DNA of 64,000 bases from CAJOLV01 sp045631885 (GCA_045631885.1 JAZQVN010000010.1:32967-96966), one strand, 5' to 3'. Numbered from the stretch's first letter, positions 1-9,652 are shown. Notes: generated from the letters alone by a model not told the origin. A program made the numbers and translations.

Positions 1-1
1 T

Positions 2-322
2 TCTCAAGGAGACGGCTATCATCTCGCGATTAATAAAGGACAAATTGAAGATTTAGCGGCCTCTCTCCCGTTTGAAATATCTCCAGAAGGACAAAGACAA
101 TTCGTGGAGAAATATCTATCTCTATGTAAAGAGCATCATCTTCAAGGTGTATGCTATTGGGAACCTTTATGGATTCCTGGAGAAGGGATATGCTGGGCGA
201 GTAGAAACGGGCAAATCTATCAAAACTTAAAACCAAAAGAAGCGAGAAATGAATGGTCAAATCAATGTTTATTTGATTATGAAGGAAATGCCTTACCCGC
301 TTTGGAGAGTTATAAATTATGA
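2..322 (+). CDS. GH53 endo-beta-1,4-galactanase, 3' fragment (5' end outside window)
   Basis: The reading frame is open from the window edge to a TGA stop at 320-322, so only the C-terminal 106 residues are seen. The segment GVCYWEPLWIPGEGICWAS aligns with ICYWEGTWIS in the complete GH53 enzyme that starts at 801, and is the final beta-strand/loop of the GH53 barrel. GH53 enzymes hydrolyse beta-1,4-galactan. Unlike the downstream paralogue, this protein ends soon after the barrel, with no Ig-like or carbohydrate-binding domain. It may therefore be an intracellular or minimal version, but its N-terminus cannot be judged. Its stop overlaps the next start (ATGA), indicating an operon. Confidence 0.8.
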   Translation, partial: SQGDGYHLAINKGQIEDLAASLPFEISPEGQRQFVEKYLSLCKEHHLQGVCYWEPLWIPGEGICWASRNGQIYQNLKPKEARNEWSNQCLFDYEGNALPALESYKL

Positions 323-789
323 AAAAAAACGATGTTTTATTCTTTAAAATCTTAACAGTCGTGGAAGCGATTAGTTTTATCGCTAGCGTCGTTTTATTCA
401 TTATTTCAATCGTTAATATCATTACTAATCAATCATTAAATAACGAATTTTTCGAATTATTCTATTTCGGAGTGCATATTTTGATTCATTTCTTAGCGTT
501 AGCTTTCTCATTTAAAGCCATTAAAAGTGAATCATTTATCATTAAGCCATTAACACATAATCGATATGCGCAAAGTCAAAGAAGTAATGGCGCGACAATT
601 ATCTGCTCTATTGTCCTAGGTTTATTTACTCTTATCCTCGTTTATGATACATTAATATTAATTAATGTTGGTGTATATGACTTTAATTTCACTCTTACTT
701 TAAAGCTCGTTTTAATCGCGGTCAGTGTCTTTATGATGATTTCAATGACCGCATTTATCGTATATCCGTTTATTCATAAAACCAAATAA
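319..789 (+). CDS. Small four-helix membrane protein, unknown function
   Basis: I do not recognise this 156-residue protein. It has four hydrophobic segments, roughly residues 9-35, 45-68, 93-118 and 124-150, with a short basic/polar loop (about 70-92) between helices 2 and 3. It starts inside the stop codon of the GH53 fragment and ends 11 nt before the next GH53 lipoprotein, so it is translated with the galactanase genes. It has no catalytic motif and no signal peptidase site. A role as an accessory membrane component of the galactan locus is an inference from position only. Confidence 0.6.
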   Translation: MKKNDVLFFKILTVVEAISFIASVVLFIISIVNIITNQSLNNEFFELFYFGVHILIHFLALAFSFKAIKSESFIIKPLTHNRYAQSQRSNGATIICSIVLGLFTLILVYDTLILINVGVYDFNFTLTLKLVLIAVSVFMMISMTAFIVYPFIHKTK

Positions 790-800
790 GGAGGTAAATT

Positions 801-2801
801 ATGAAACATTTATGGAAATCAATTGGTTTAGCTGGTATAGCTTTTACCATGCTAACAGGATGTGGTGGGGGATCCTGGAGAACTTATACAAAAGTTGAAT
901 CCGACACTCTTTATGTCAAAAAAGTCGAAGGTATTACCGATGACTTCATCATGGGTATGGATGCATCATCTGTTCCATGTTTAGAAGAAGGCGGTGTTAA
1001 ATTCTATAACTTCGATAACGAAGAAGAAGATGTCTTTAAAGTCTTAAGTGATAACGGCGTTAACTACATCCGCGTGAGAGTATGGAACGACCCACATGAT
1101 AAAGACGGTAAAGGCTATGGTGGTGGAAATAACGACATCGCTAGAGCGGTTGAAATCGGTAAAAGAGCGACTAAATATAAGATGAAATTATTAGTCGACT
1201 TCCATTATTCCGATTTCTGGGCTGATCCAAGCAAACAAAAAGCCCCGAAAGCATGGGCGGGAATGGATGTCTTTGAAAAGATGGAAGTCTTATATGACTA
1301 CACTCTCGACTGCATGAAACAATTTAAAGCCGCGGGTGTTGATGTTGGTATGGTTCAATTAGGTAACGAAACCAATAACGGTATGGCGGGAGAAAAACGA
1401 TTTGACTACTATGTCGCTTTAGTTAATGAAGGCGGTAGAGCAGTTAAAGAAGTTTATAAAGATGCCTTATTAGCGGTTCACTTCGCTAACCCAGAAAAAT
1501 CTGATACATACGCGCATTATGCGAGCCAATTAGAAAAATTTGAAGCTAATTATGATGTTTTTGGTACATCTTATTATCCTTATTGGCACGGCACACTTGA
1601 AAATTTAAGCAATGTCTTAGGTGACATCGCTGAAAAATATAATAAAAAAGTCATGGTCATGGAAACATCATATTGTTTCTCTGAAGAAGATTATGACTTC
1701 GGTGGTAACACGATTGGTAAAAACCAAGGTTATGATTACCCATTCTCTATCGCTGGACAAGCTAACCACGTGAGAAATGTCGCTCAAACAGTTGCTAGTA
1801 TCAAAAACGGTATTGGTATCTGCTATTGGGAAGGCACATGGATCAGCGCTGGTGGAGCGGATTGGGAAGCTAACCACTCCAAATGGGAAACTTATGGTTC
1901 CGGTTGGGCCGCTACTCCTTCAGGAGAATACGATCCAGATGTCGCTGAATACGGTATCGGTGGTACACAAGTTGATAACCAAGCCTTCTTCAAAACTAAT
2001 GGTAGGCCATTAGAATCCTTAAAAGTCTTCAACTTAGTGAGATTTGGTAACGAAGTTGAACCATATATCGACGGCATCGAAGATGCTTATGTCACTCATT
2101 ACACTGATGAAACATTTGAATTACCAAAAACAGTCAATGTCATCATGTCCGATAATAGCAGAGTTCCAGTCGAAGTAACTTGGGAAGATTTCGATATCCA
2201 AGCAGCGAAAGACGCTGGTAACGGCAAACACGAAATTAAAGGTGTTGCTGGTGGTAAAGAAGTCTACTGCTATTTAACATTATTAGAATATAACTTTATT
2301 AAAAACTATGGATTCGAAGAATCCGAAGTCGATTTTGTTGATTCTAGTGGTAAAGATAGATATAAAGCCACTAACTGGACAGCGACAAATAATAGCGCCA
2401 CTCCATTAGGTGATAATCACCGTGTTGAACCAACAAAAGAAAACCCACAAACAGGCGTCTTTGCCTTCCACTTCTGGGCAAATGGTGCGGATGTCATTAA
2501 CTTTGATGTTGAACAAGAATTGACATTAACAGTGGCTGGTACTTATAAGTACCAAATCTCCGTGATGGGCGGAAAAGATGATTACGCTGATGTTCACGCA
2601 TACGTGAAGATTAACGGAGAAGTCAAATATACACAAGCTGGTTCATTTACCGGATATGAAGATTGGCACGATGTCTTCATTGGTGATATTGAATATAAAG
2701 CTGGAGATAAATTAATCGTTGGATTCCATGTTTCTACTCCAACTGGTGGAGCATGGGGCGATATCGATGACTGCATGTTTAACTTAGTAAAGGCGGCATA
2801 A
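801..2801 (+). CDS. Lipoprotein GH53 arabinogalactan endo-beta-1,4-galactanase with Ig-like and CBM domains
   Basis: This 666-residue enzyme should cut beta-1,4-galactan side chains at the cell surface. The N-terminus is a lipoprotein signal with lipobox LTGC (Cys21) and a short glycine stretch. The GH53 barrel spans about residues 45-420. The acid/base is Glu190 in QLGNETNNG and the nucleophile is Glu288 in VMETSY, the two conserved GH53 positions. An Ig-like (Big_4 type) domain follows at about 430-490. The last ~165 residues form a beta-rich domain resembling galactan-binding CBM61 modules that accompany GH53; the CBM family is an inference. A strong Shine-Dalgarno (aaggaggt) fixes the start. 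Confidence 0.93.
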   Translation: MKHLWKSIGLAGIAFTMLTGCGGGSWRTYTKVESDTLYVKKVEGITDDFIMGMDASSVPCLEEGGVKFYNFDNEEEDVFKVLSDNGVNYIRVRVWNDPHDKDGKGYGGGNNDIARAVEIGKRATKYKMKLLVDFHYSDFWADPSKQKAPKAWAGMDVFEKMEVLYDYTLDCMKQFKAAGVDVGMVQLGNETNNGMAGEKRFDYYVALVNEGGRAVKEVYKDALLAVHFANPEKSDTYAHYASQLEKFEANYDVFGTSYYPYWHGTLENLSNVLGDIAEKYNKKVMVMETSYCFSEEDYDFGGNTIGKNQGYDYPFSIAGQANHVRNVAQTVASIKNGIGICYWEGTWISAGGADWEANHSKWETYGSGWAATPSGEYDPDVAEYGIGGTQVDNQAFFKTNGRPLESLKVFNLVRFGNEVEPYIDGIEDAYVTHYTDETFELPKTVNVIMSDNSRVPVEVTWEDFDIQAAKDAGNGKHEIKGVAGGKEVYCYLTLLEYNFIKNYGFEESEVDFVDSSGKDRYKATNWTATNNSATPLGDNHRVEPTKENPQTGVFAFHFWANGADVINFDVEQELTLTVAGTYKYQISVMGGKDDYADVHAYVKINGEVKYTQAGSFTGYEDWHDVFIGDIEYKAGDKLIVGFHVSTPTGGAWGDIDDCMFNLVKAA

Positions 2802-2804
2802 TTT

Positions 2805-4367
2805 ATGAAAAAGAAAATTTTATTTGCTCTTCCATTTTTACTTCTTCCATTAATGGCGACGGGCTGTGGTGGTTCGGGGGGATACACCTACGATGATGTT
2901 TCAAACAAAGATGGCTCTATGAGCTATGAGATTTTCGTTCGTTCTTTCTATGATAGCAACGGTGATGGAACTGGCGATATTAATGGTGTAACTGAAAAAT
3001 TACCTTATCTTTATGATTTAGGTATTAAAACATTATGGTTAATGCCAATTCATCAATCTCCATCATATCATGGATATGATGTTAGTAACTATTATACCGT
3101 TCATTCTGATTATGGTACTTTAGAAGACTTTGATAATTTAGTCGCTAAAGCCAAGGAATATAATATCGATATTATGCTTGATATGGTGTTCAATCACTGT
3201 TCACTTAATAACACTTATTTCCGTGATTCTTATAACGATTACACCGCGGCAAAGACGGGTTCAGATAGTAAAGCTGATTGGTTTAATTGGTCAACAACTT
3301 CATCAAGTGGCTATAACTCCTATGGTGGAGTCTATTATGAATCTAGATTTGATAGAAGTATGCCTGATTTCAATTTAGACTGCCAAGGCGTGCGCGATGA
3401 AATTGAAAACATCATGAAATTCTGGATTACCGAACACGGTGTTAAAGGCTTCAGATTAGACGCAGTTTTATATTATTACTACTATGACCATAGTAAGAAT
3501 GTCGAATTTATGACATGGTTAGAAGATACCGCGCATAAATACGATGAAGATTTCTACATGGTTGGCGAATGCTGGGCCAGTGGAGATGCGATTATTAATC
3601 AATATCATAAATCTAAACTAGATTCCTTCTTCCGTTTCCCAAACGCTTATGGAGGAGAGTATTCTATGGTCAACCTCGCTAAAGCGAGTGGCAACATCGC
3701 TAATATCTTAAAAGTGATGGAAAGTAATGAAAAAACAATCAAAACAAATAACCCAAACGGTTATTCATCATATTTCTTATCTAATCACGACCAAGATAGA
3801 ATCAGCGCGGCTTTTGATGAAACACAAAATAAATGCGCAGCCTCATTATTATGCTTATTACCAGGCACTCCATTTATGTATTATGGTGAAGAAATTCAAC
3901 TAGTGGGTGTCAGAGGCACCGATAATAGTGACGTTTTACGTCGTTTACCAATGATTTGGAGTAAAGACGATAAGACTGGTGAATGTAAGATTCCTGAAAA
4001 AGGTAAAGGTATGAAAGGTAACGTTCAAGTCGAATTAGGCGTGAACGATCAATTAAAGAAAGGTAACTCATTAGTTAACCATTATAAGAAAGCCATCAAT
4101 ATTAGAAATAAATATCCATTCTTAAAACATGGTGTATTTACTTCGATGATGGATAAAGTTGATGATTTCTCACCATGGGTTATCATCTATAAGATTTCTT
4201 TAGGCGATGATTATATTATCGTCGTCCACAACTTCGCTGAAGAAAAAGTCGAATTTGCCGCGCCAGGAGAAAAAATTGTTGATGAAATCAATACTTCTGG
4301 AACTGCACCAAGTTTGAAAAACGGCACATTAACTCTTGCGCCATATTCTTCAGTTATCATGAAATAA
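2805..4367 (+). CDS. Lipoprotein GH13 alpha-amylase/alpha-glucosidase family enzyme
   Basis: This 520-residue protein has a lipoprotein signal (MATGC, Cys21) and then a complete GH13 barrel. The four conserved regions are present: DMVFNH; GFRLDAV with the nucleophile Asp219; VGECW with the acid/base Glu255; and LSNHDQDR with Asp329. The N-terminal pattern NGDGTGDINGV is common to oligosaccharide-active GH13 enzymes and to Thermotoga-type amylases. It ends with a short beta-sandwich. The substrate is an alpha-1,4-glucan or maltooligosaccharide; endo versus exo action cannot be told from sequence. It starts 3 nt after the GH53 gene, in the same transcript. Confidence 0.92.
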   Translation: MKKKILFALPFLLLPLMATGCGGSGGYTYDDVSNKDGSMSYEIFVRSFYDSNGDGTGDINGVTEKLPYLYDLGIKTLWLMPIHQSPSYHGYDVSNYYTVHSDYGTLEDFDNLVAKAKEYNIDIMLDMVFNHCSLNNTYFRDSYNDYTAAKTGSDSKADWFNWSTTSSSGYNSYGGVYYESRFDRSMPDFNLDCQGVRDEIENIMKFWITEHGVKGFRLDAVLYYYYYDHSKNVEFMTWLEDTAHKYDEDFYMVGECWASGDAIINQYHKSKLDSFFRFPNAYGGEYSMVNLAKASGNIANILKVMESNEKTIKTNNPNGYSSYFLSNHDQDRISAAFDETQNKCAASLLCLLPGTPFMYYGEEIQLVGVRGTDNSDVLRRLPMIWSKDDKTGECKIPEKGKGMKGNVQVELGVNDQLKKGNSLVNHYKKAINIRNKYPFLKHGVFTSMMDKVDDFSPWVIIYKISLGDDYIIVVHNFAEEKVEFAAPGEKIVDEINTSGTAPSLKNGTLTLAPYSSVIMK

Positions 4368-4384
4368 GTATATTATATTAATAT

Positions 4385-4870
4385 ATGCATCAATTATTTG
4401 GGGATGAACGCATCCATATTTTAAAACAGTACAAAAAAGAGATTCTCATAAGATTATTAATATCTTCCGCGATCTATCTTTTTGGTGTGGCGATGGTGTT
4501 CATCTTCAAAACGAGAGAAGCGATGTATCTCCTCCCGATCATTTTAGGGGTATGGACGATGTTTTTCGCTGGATATCTCTTCTACTTTGTTTTTATGTAT
4601 TATCGAAACTATCGCGGAAATATTTCTTTTATAAAGAAAATCCAAGATAAAGAATATAAACACTATCACGCGAAAGCTATTAAAACAGATTCAATCATCT
4701 ACAATATGTATGGTGTTTTCTGTCATGGTGTTCTTTTCTTAGATTTAGACAGTAAAAAAGAGTTTTCCGTCTTTGTTCCAATGGAAGATTTATCTTTATT
4801 TAAAGAAGATGGCGTTTATTATCTAGAAACATATTTATCAATCACGATTAACTTTAAGGAGGAATCATAA
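4385..4870 (+). CDS. Membrane protein of unknown function, two transmembrane helices
   Basis: The 161-residue product has two hydrophobic segments (about residues 24-42 and 51-73) followed by a soluble C-terminal half of about 85 residues. I do not recognise the family. The start has no visible Shine-Dalgarno; the AT-rich stretch just upstream (TATATTA) could serve as a -10 element, so it may be translated from a very short leader. The TAATG overlap with the next gene at 4870 implies translational coupling. The pair 4385/4870 follows the amylase gene and probably belongs to the same polysaccharide operon. Confidence 0.6.
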   Translation: MHQLFGDERIHILKQYKKEILIRLLISSAIYLFGVAMVFIFKTREAMYLLPIILGVWTMFFAGYLFYFVFMYYRNYRGNISFIKKIQDKEYKHYHAKAIKTDSIIYNMYGVFCHGVLFLDLDSKKEFSVFVPMEDLSLFKEDGVYYLETYLSITINFKEES

Positions 4871-5502
4871 TGGTCTTATCGGTTCCTTCTAAGTTAGTTT
4901 CCCGTCGATTATTTGGCCTATTATGGGTGATGATTTTTGCCTTCTTATTCTCTTGGGCGGGATATTACATCATCTTTAAAGCGGTTTATGAACTTAAACC
5001 ATATGAAAAATTAACATTCTTTGTCGAAAGTTATTCCGTTCTTCCTCATAAACCAGAACAATTCCAAGTTTTACTTGATAATGAACAGTTAAAAGAAGAA
5101 GGACTCATCGATATCATTTATTATTCTTATGATATCTTCGGAGAAGAAACACCAAGTTCTAAAACCATCATTGATAAGTTAGATTTTGCGATTTTACCAG
5201 AAGCATCAATGGACGCTTATACAGGTAGAAAAGATGACTTCCGTAAAGTTGATGATTTAATGAGCTTACCAAGTCAATATGTAACTGCTTATGATGGCTA
5301 CGCGATCAAGATTTATGATTCACAAGATGAAGCATATAATGAAGCCTTAAATTTCTCCTCTTGGATTAGCTTCTCTAAAGATCAATATACCGCTTCATTC
5401 TATTTAGTTATCTCTAGTTATTCCGCGAATTTTGATGAAGCAAATAACCATGTTCTTGGCTATACTTCCTTAAATATGTTTTTGAAAAACAACTTGAAAT
5501 AA
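4870..5502 (+). CDS. Membrane-anchored extracytoplasmic protein of unknown function
   Basis: This 210-residue protein has one N-terminal transmembrane segment (about residues 14-36) preceded by basic residues, so the remaining ~170 residues are likely outside the membrane. The soluble part has mixed alpha/beta character, with the segment FAILPEASMDAYTG vaguely like solute-binding proteins. That likeness is too weak for a functional call. It shares one base with the upstream membrane gene and ends 19 nt before a strong terminator, so it is the last gene of the galactanase/amylase operon. Confidence 0.6.
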   Translation: MVLSVPSKLVSRRLFGLLWVMIFAFLFSWAGYYIIFKAVYELKPYEKLTFFVESYSVLPHKPEQFQVLLDNEQLKEEGLIDIIYYSYDIFGEETPSSKTIIDKLDFAILPEASMDAYTGRKDDFRKVDDLMSLPSQYVTAYDGYAIKIYDSQDEAYNEALNFSSWISFSKDQYTASFYLVISSYSANFDEANNHVLGYTSLNMFLKNNLK

Positions 5503-5521
5503 AAATCAAGATTTAAGAAAC

Positions 5522-5549
5522 AAGCATCCTAACGGATGCTTATTTTTTT
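5522..5549 (+). terminator. Intrinsic terminator of the galactanase/amylase operon
   Basis: A perfect 8-bp stem (aagcatcc / ggatgctt, arms 5522-5529 and 5534-5541) with a 4-nt loop is followed by ATTTTTTT. It overlaps the stop codon of the converging galM gene. The A-rich sequence on its other side would give a U-rich tract on the reverse strand, so it may also terminate galM transcription. Confidence 0.88.
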
Positions 5550-6511
5550 GTGAATGAATATATGATTTGGTGATGATATAAGGCGTTTTTCTCTAAAACC
5601 TTTCTTTCTAATGGGCTATCTTGTGGTTCGATAGCGATACCTCTATGGGTAAGTTCAGTAGTGGTTCTCATCACCACATTATCATTATAATTGTCGGTAT
5701 AAATTTGACAGCCTGTAAAGTCAGTTTTGATCTCTAATTTATAGCGATTATTTTCTAAAATAACCGGCTTATCTTTATCTGAGAAAATGTAGTGGTGGTC
5801 ATAGCCTAATGTCTTGCTATCTTGTAAATATTTATTATTGATATCTTTTAAGATTGGCTTCTTTTTTCTAAAGTCCATGATTTCGTCGACTTCTTTTTCT
5901 CTTTCTGGAAGTAAGTCGTTTTTGTTTGGTTCAACATACTTATCCGCGGGGATAGTGAGATATAAACCTTCTAAAGAAGGATTTCCTAAACAGAAATAGG
6001 CGTGATTAGTTAAAGAGATAACTGTTTTATCTGAAGTATTGGCTTTAAAATCAACGAGTAAATCGGTTGAAATATCATTCATTGAATAGGAGATATAATA
6101 AGTGACATTTCCTGGTAAACCATCTTTAAATTTCTTCTTTTTAAATGTATAGATGATGGAGAAGAAGTTCTTTCCGAAATTGATTTTGGAATTGAAGATA
6201 CAATTTGAACAAGCGAATTGCCCTCCATGGAGAGCATTATCTCCTTCATTAAGGAGCATTTGATATTCTTGTCCGTCGATAATAACTTTTCCATCTTTCA
6301 CACGGTTAGCGATCGCTCCGATGGTTTTGCCGTAATATATATTTGGATTTAAGAAGTCTTTATTATTTTTAGGAGTTAAAGTCATTTGTTCATTATTGAA
6401 ACAAATGGAGTATATAGACGCCCCAACATTACAAAAAGTGACCTTTAATCCAAGCTCATTTTCTACTTCTAACATTGGAATGTTATTATCTTTTAAATAT
6501 TTAATCTTCAT
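5540..6511 (-). CDS. galM: Aldose 1-epimerase (mutarotase)
   Basis: GalM interconverts alpha and beta anomers of galactose or glucose in the cytoplasm, feeding the Leloir pathway. The 323-residue protein has the family's catalytic set: His95 in NALHGG, the catalytic acid His170 in TNHAYF, and the base Glu295 in IAIEPQDSP. The length is normal and there is no signal peptide. The start is preceded on the reverse strand by GAGAAGG at good spacing. It sits between galactan- and starch-degrading genes, which fits use of released galactose and glucose. It is transcribed divergently from the pullulanase at 6609. Confidence 0.93.
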   Translation of the reverse strand: MKIKYLKDNNIPMLEVENELGLKVTFCNVGASIYSICFNNEQMTLTPKNNKDFLNPNIYYGKTIGAIANRVKDGKVIIDGQEYQMLLNEGDNALHGGQFACSNCIFNSKINFGKNFFSIIYTFKKKKFKDGLPGNVTYYISYSMNDISTDLLVDFKANTSDKTVISLTNHAYFCLGNPSLEGLYLTIPADKYVEPNKNDLLPEREKEVDEIMDFRKKKPILKDINNKYLQDSKTLGYDHHYIFSDKDKPVILENNRYKLEIKTDFTGCQIYTDNYNDNVVMRTTTELTHRGIAIEPQDSPLERKVLEKNALYHHQIIYSFTKK

Positions 6512-6542
6512 CTAAGAACCTTCTCGTAAAATTAATGCTTTC

Positions 6543-6574
6543 GCACACGCGAGAGTATGTTATAATGAGTGTGC
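6543..6574 (+). promoter_or_regulatory. Extended -10 promoter of the pullulanase operon, inside a 6-bp inverted repeat
   Basis: TGTTATAAT at 6558-6566 is a perfect extended -10 element. No good -35 is visible. It is bracketed by the inverted repeat gcacac (6543-6548) and gtgtgc (6569-6574), spaced by 20 nt and centred on the -10, which is a plausible repressor operator for the divergent galM/pullulanase region. The operator role is inference. Confidence 0.6.
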
Positions 6575-6608
6575 ATTTATATAATAAACCAAAATAAGGA
6601 GTTTATTT

Positions 6609-9600
6609 ATGAAAAAACAAAATATTTTTCTATTTGGTGTGTCTGCATTTATGCTCTTAGCGACATTTTCCACTTCTTTTTTCTATGACAATGGAATAGA
6701 ACCAGATAATGTCACTTATGATGAAGACAAAATTGCTTATTTGAATCGTCCTGCTTACGCTGATGAAGAAGAGGAAGAGACGATATCCGTTAGCAAAGTA
6801 ATTTTGCACTATCATAACGATGATGGTAAGTGCGGAAGCGACACAACCAGCTACGGCACAAATGGCGGCCGTGCTTTCTACATCTGGGTTAATGGTGTAA
6901 ATGGTATGGAATGCTTCCCTGACAAGGTCTCTAATGGTGGCCAAGACATGGAACTCACCGTTGATTTCTCCACTGAGAAATTCTCTAAATACGGTGGCAA
7001 ATCTTCCTTATTATTCATTATCAAATACCGTATGGAAGCGGGTGGTAATGAAAACTGGGGCGGACAATCATCTGATACCGAACTCATTTACAAAGACCAC
7101 ATGCCTGATGCAAATGGTGTTGTTGAAGTCTGGACTACTAACGCTGTTGGTAGTGACGTGGCTATCTACAATACTGAAGCCGAAACAAAAGTTGATGGCT
7201 TAAAAGTTGCAGAATTCGTCGACTGGAAGACTATTAGATGTAAGAATACCGCGACAAGTGGTTTCTCTTATGCCTTATATGCCTTCGATGAAACATTCTA
7301 CAAAATCGATGCGAAAGAAAGAGATGAATATCGCGCGAGATATAAAGTTAAAGAAGGTACTGGTGGTGGTGCAGCGAGCTTTGATATCGTTCTTCCACAT
7401 ACTGCGCATATCAATATGGTTTACATGGTCGAATCTTTAGACAATGCTTCCACAACAGGTTTAATGAAGAGAACATATGTCACCTATGACAAACTTTATG
7501 ATGATGCGAGATTCAATCAATACTACTTATATGATGGTGATAATTTAGGTTTCAACTATAATTCACGTCGTACAGTTTTCAGAGTTTGGGCTCCAACCGC
7601 TGGAAATATGACTGTTAAATTATATAAAACCGGCACCACAAAAGATTTCGGTGGTAGCAATATCGCAAAATCTTATCATATGAATTACACAGGTCATGGC
7701 TTATGGTCATTAACCATTTCTGGTGACTTAGGTGGAATGTATTACACATATTTAGTGGACAATTCCTCTGGTTCCGCAGAAGTTTGTGACCCATACGCCA
7801 CAAGTACTGGTTTAAACGGTATGCGTGGATTTATCTATTCTAAAGAAGACACCAATCCAGAAGGTTGGGATGATTTACCACTTAAATGGGATGGCGATGA
7901 TAAATTAGATATCACTACTCCACAACAATTATCCGTTTACGAAGTCCATGTTCAAGACTTAACAAGTGATGCAACTTGGACAGGTCAATCTAAGAGAGGT
8001 ACATATGATGCCTTTGTTGAAAAGGGTACAACATACACTCTCGGTGATAAGACAGTCAAGACTGGTTATGACCACTTAAAAGAATTAGGTGTTAACGCCA
8101 TTCAACTTCAACCAGCATTCGATCACGATAATGACGAATCTGATCCAGAAAGTTATAACTGGGGTTATAATCCACTTAACTACAATGTTCCAGAAGGTTT
8201 ATACAGTAGTGATCCAACTGATGGTGCTGCAAGAGTTAAAGAATTCAAGAACATGGTTTTAGAGTTATCTAAGACACCAAGTGAAGGCGATGTTCCAACA
8301 AGAGTTATCATGGACGTTGTTTATAACCACGTTTCACGTGCCTCTGGTTCTAACTTCACAAAATTAATGCCAAAATACTTCTTCAGATATACAGAAGATG
8401 GTGAATACTATAATGGTTCCGGTTGTGCTAACGAAATCAAAACTGAAGCTCCAATGATGTCCAAATTCATCGTTGATAGCTTAAAGATGTGGGCAACCGA
8501 ATACAAAGTCAAAGGTTTCAGATTTGACTTAATGGGCTTAATCGACTGGCAAACAATGAAGAAAGCCGCGAAAGCCTTATATGAAATCGATCCAGATATT
8601 TATCTCTATGGTGAAGGTTGGACTGGTGACGGTTCCGATGCCCATATTGATAACGCTGAAGGTCGTCCATACGCTGGTAACTGGGGCGCCAATACATGGA
8701 CCGTCTATAACAAGTTAGGCAAAGATGGCGATATGTGCTATATCGGTGCATTTAACGATTCTGGCCGTAATGCGATTAGAGGCGGAAACGACACCTATGG
8801 TGGTTCCAAATTACCAACCTGGGGTTATATGCAACAAGGTCCTGGTGATGCTTCCGAAGGAAATAGAGACAAAGTCGCTTCCTTATTATGGGGTATCAAT
8901 AAAGACCAAGAAAACGGTAATCACCCAGAACAAACAGTTAACTATGCATCTTGCCATGATAACTGGACGCTTTATGACCAATTCTATTACACATTAGGTA
9001 ATACAGTAACTGAACCAAGCAACTTACAAGTTGTCTATGATTCATCTATGGTTACTCATGCTTACATCATGATGGGTAACGCTACTGCGTTCATCCATGG
9101 TGGTGAAGAATTATTCAGAAGTAAAGAGTTAAACGAAACTGAAAGAGCCGCGGTTACCGCGAGTACATATGAAAATATGTATGGCCATTACATTTCCCAT
9201 AACTCTTACAATGTTCCAGCTAGTGTCAACGCATTTGACTGGTCAAGAAAGATTAAGATTGGAAACATTGATACATCTCATTACACCGCTTGCTTTGCTG
9301 GTGCGATTAAGTTACATGCTTCCTTACCAAAATATGCTTATAAGAACCCATTCCCATATACCTCAACAAGTGCAGGAAATCCAATTTGGGGTATTTCTTG
9401 GAGTGGTTCTGAAAAAGGTAGTAGCAGTCCACAAACATATCATGGTTGCTGTGGCTTCCAATTAGATGAATACTTTGTATTCCTCGCTGGCCGTCAATGG
9501 GGCTGGGTCCAATTCGGAGATGTGCCAAAGTCTGAAAAAGTTTGGGAATTCGGTCCAAATGAATTCGATAACGCGAATGGTACAGTCAACCTTGGTAATT

Positions 9601-9650
9601 TCGACAATAATACAGGCGCGACAATTGTCGTCTACAAGAGAGGTAAATAA
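6609..9650 (+). CDS. Exported type I pullulanase (GH13)
   Basis: This 1013-residue debranching enzyme hydrolyses alpha-1,6 links in pullulan, starch or glycogen. It begins with a secretion signal (about residues 1-26) that has no lipobox cysteine. A divergent CBM41-like region (about 55-270) follows, then a CBM48-type N domain (about 320-400). The GH13 barrel carries the type I pullulanase signature YNWGYNPLNY. Catalytic residues are nucleophile Asp640 (GFRFDLMG), acid/base Glu669 (YGEGW) and Asp784 (SCHDNW). It heads an operon with two lipoproteins. With no lipobox and no cell-wall motif it may be secreted or held by an uncleaved signal. Confidence 0.93.
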   Translation: MKKQNIFLFGVSAFMLLATFSTSFFYDNGIEPDNVTYDEDKIAYLNRPAYADEEEEETISVSKVILHYHNDDGKCGSDTTSYGTNGGRAFYIWVNGVNGMECFPDKVSNGGQDMELTVDFSTEKFSKYGGKSSLLFIIKYRMEAGGNENWGGQSSDTELIYKDHMPDANGVVEVWTTNAVGSDVAIYNTEAETKVDGLKVAEFVDWKTIRCKNTATSGFSYALYAFDETFYKIDAKERDEYRARYKVKEGTGGGAASFDIVLPHTAHINMVYMVESLDNASTTGLMKRTYVTYDKLYDDARFNQYYLYDGDNLGFNYNSRRTVFRVWAPTAGNMTVKLYKTGTTKDFGGSNIAKSYHMNYTGHGLWSLTISGDLGGMYYTYLVDNSSGSAEVCDPYATSTGLNGMRGFIYSKEDTNPEGWDDLPLKWDGDDKLDITTPQQLSVYEVHVQDLTSDATWTGQSKRGTYDAFVEKGTTYTLGDKTVKTGYDHLKELGVNAIQLQPAFDHDNDESDPESYNWGYNPLNYNVPEGLYSSDPTDGAARVKEFKNMVLELSKTPSEGDVPTRVIMDVVYNHVSRASGSNFTKLMPKYFFRYTEDGEYYNGSGCANEIKTEAPMMSKFIVDSLKMWATEYKVKGFRFDLMGLIDWQTMKKAAKALYEIDPDIYLYGEGWTGDGSDAHIDNAEGRPYAGNWGANTWTVYNKLGKDGDMCYIGAFNDSGRNAIRGGNDTYGGSKLPTWGYMQQGPGDASEGNRDKVASLLWGINKDQENGNHPEQTVNYASCHDNWTLYDQFYYTLGNTVTEPSNLQVVYDSSMVTHAYIMMGNATAFIHGGEELFRSKELNETERAAVTASTYENMYGHYISHNSYNVPASVNAFDWSRKIKIGNIDTSHYTACFAGAIKLHASLPKYAYKNPFPYTSTSAGNPIWGISWSGSEKGSSSPQTYHGCCGFQLDEYFVFLAGRQWGWVQFGDVPKSEKVWEFGPNEFDNANGTVNLGNFDNNTGATIVVYKRGK

Positions 9651-9652
9651 GT

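Noticed and set aside
30..422. 130-codon reverse-strand open frame
   Set aside because: It lies opposite the GH53 fragment and the membrane protein gene, has no ribosome site and no family pattern; it is a coding shadow.
6531..6548. Possible catabolite-responsive (cre) site near the galM/pullulanase promoters
   Set aside because: On the reverse strand TGCGAAAGCATTA only partly fits; the central CG of the cre consensus is missing.
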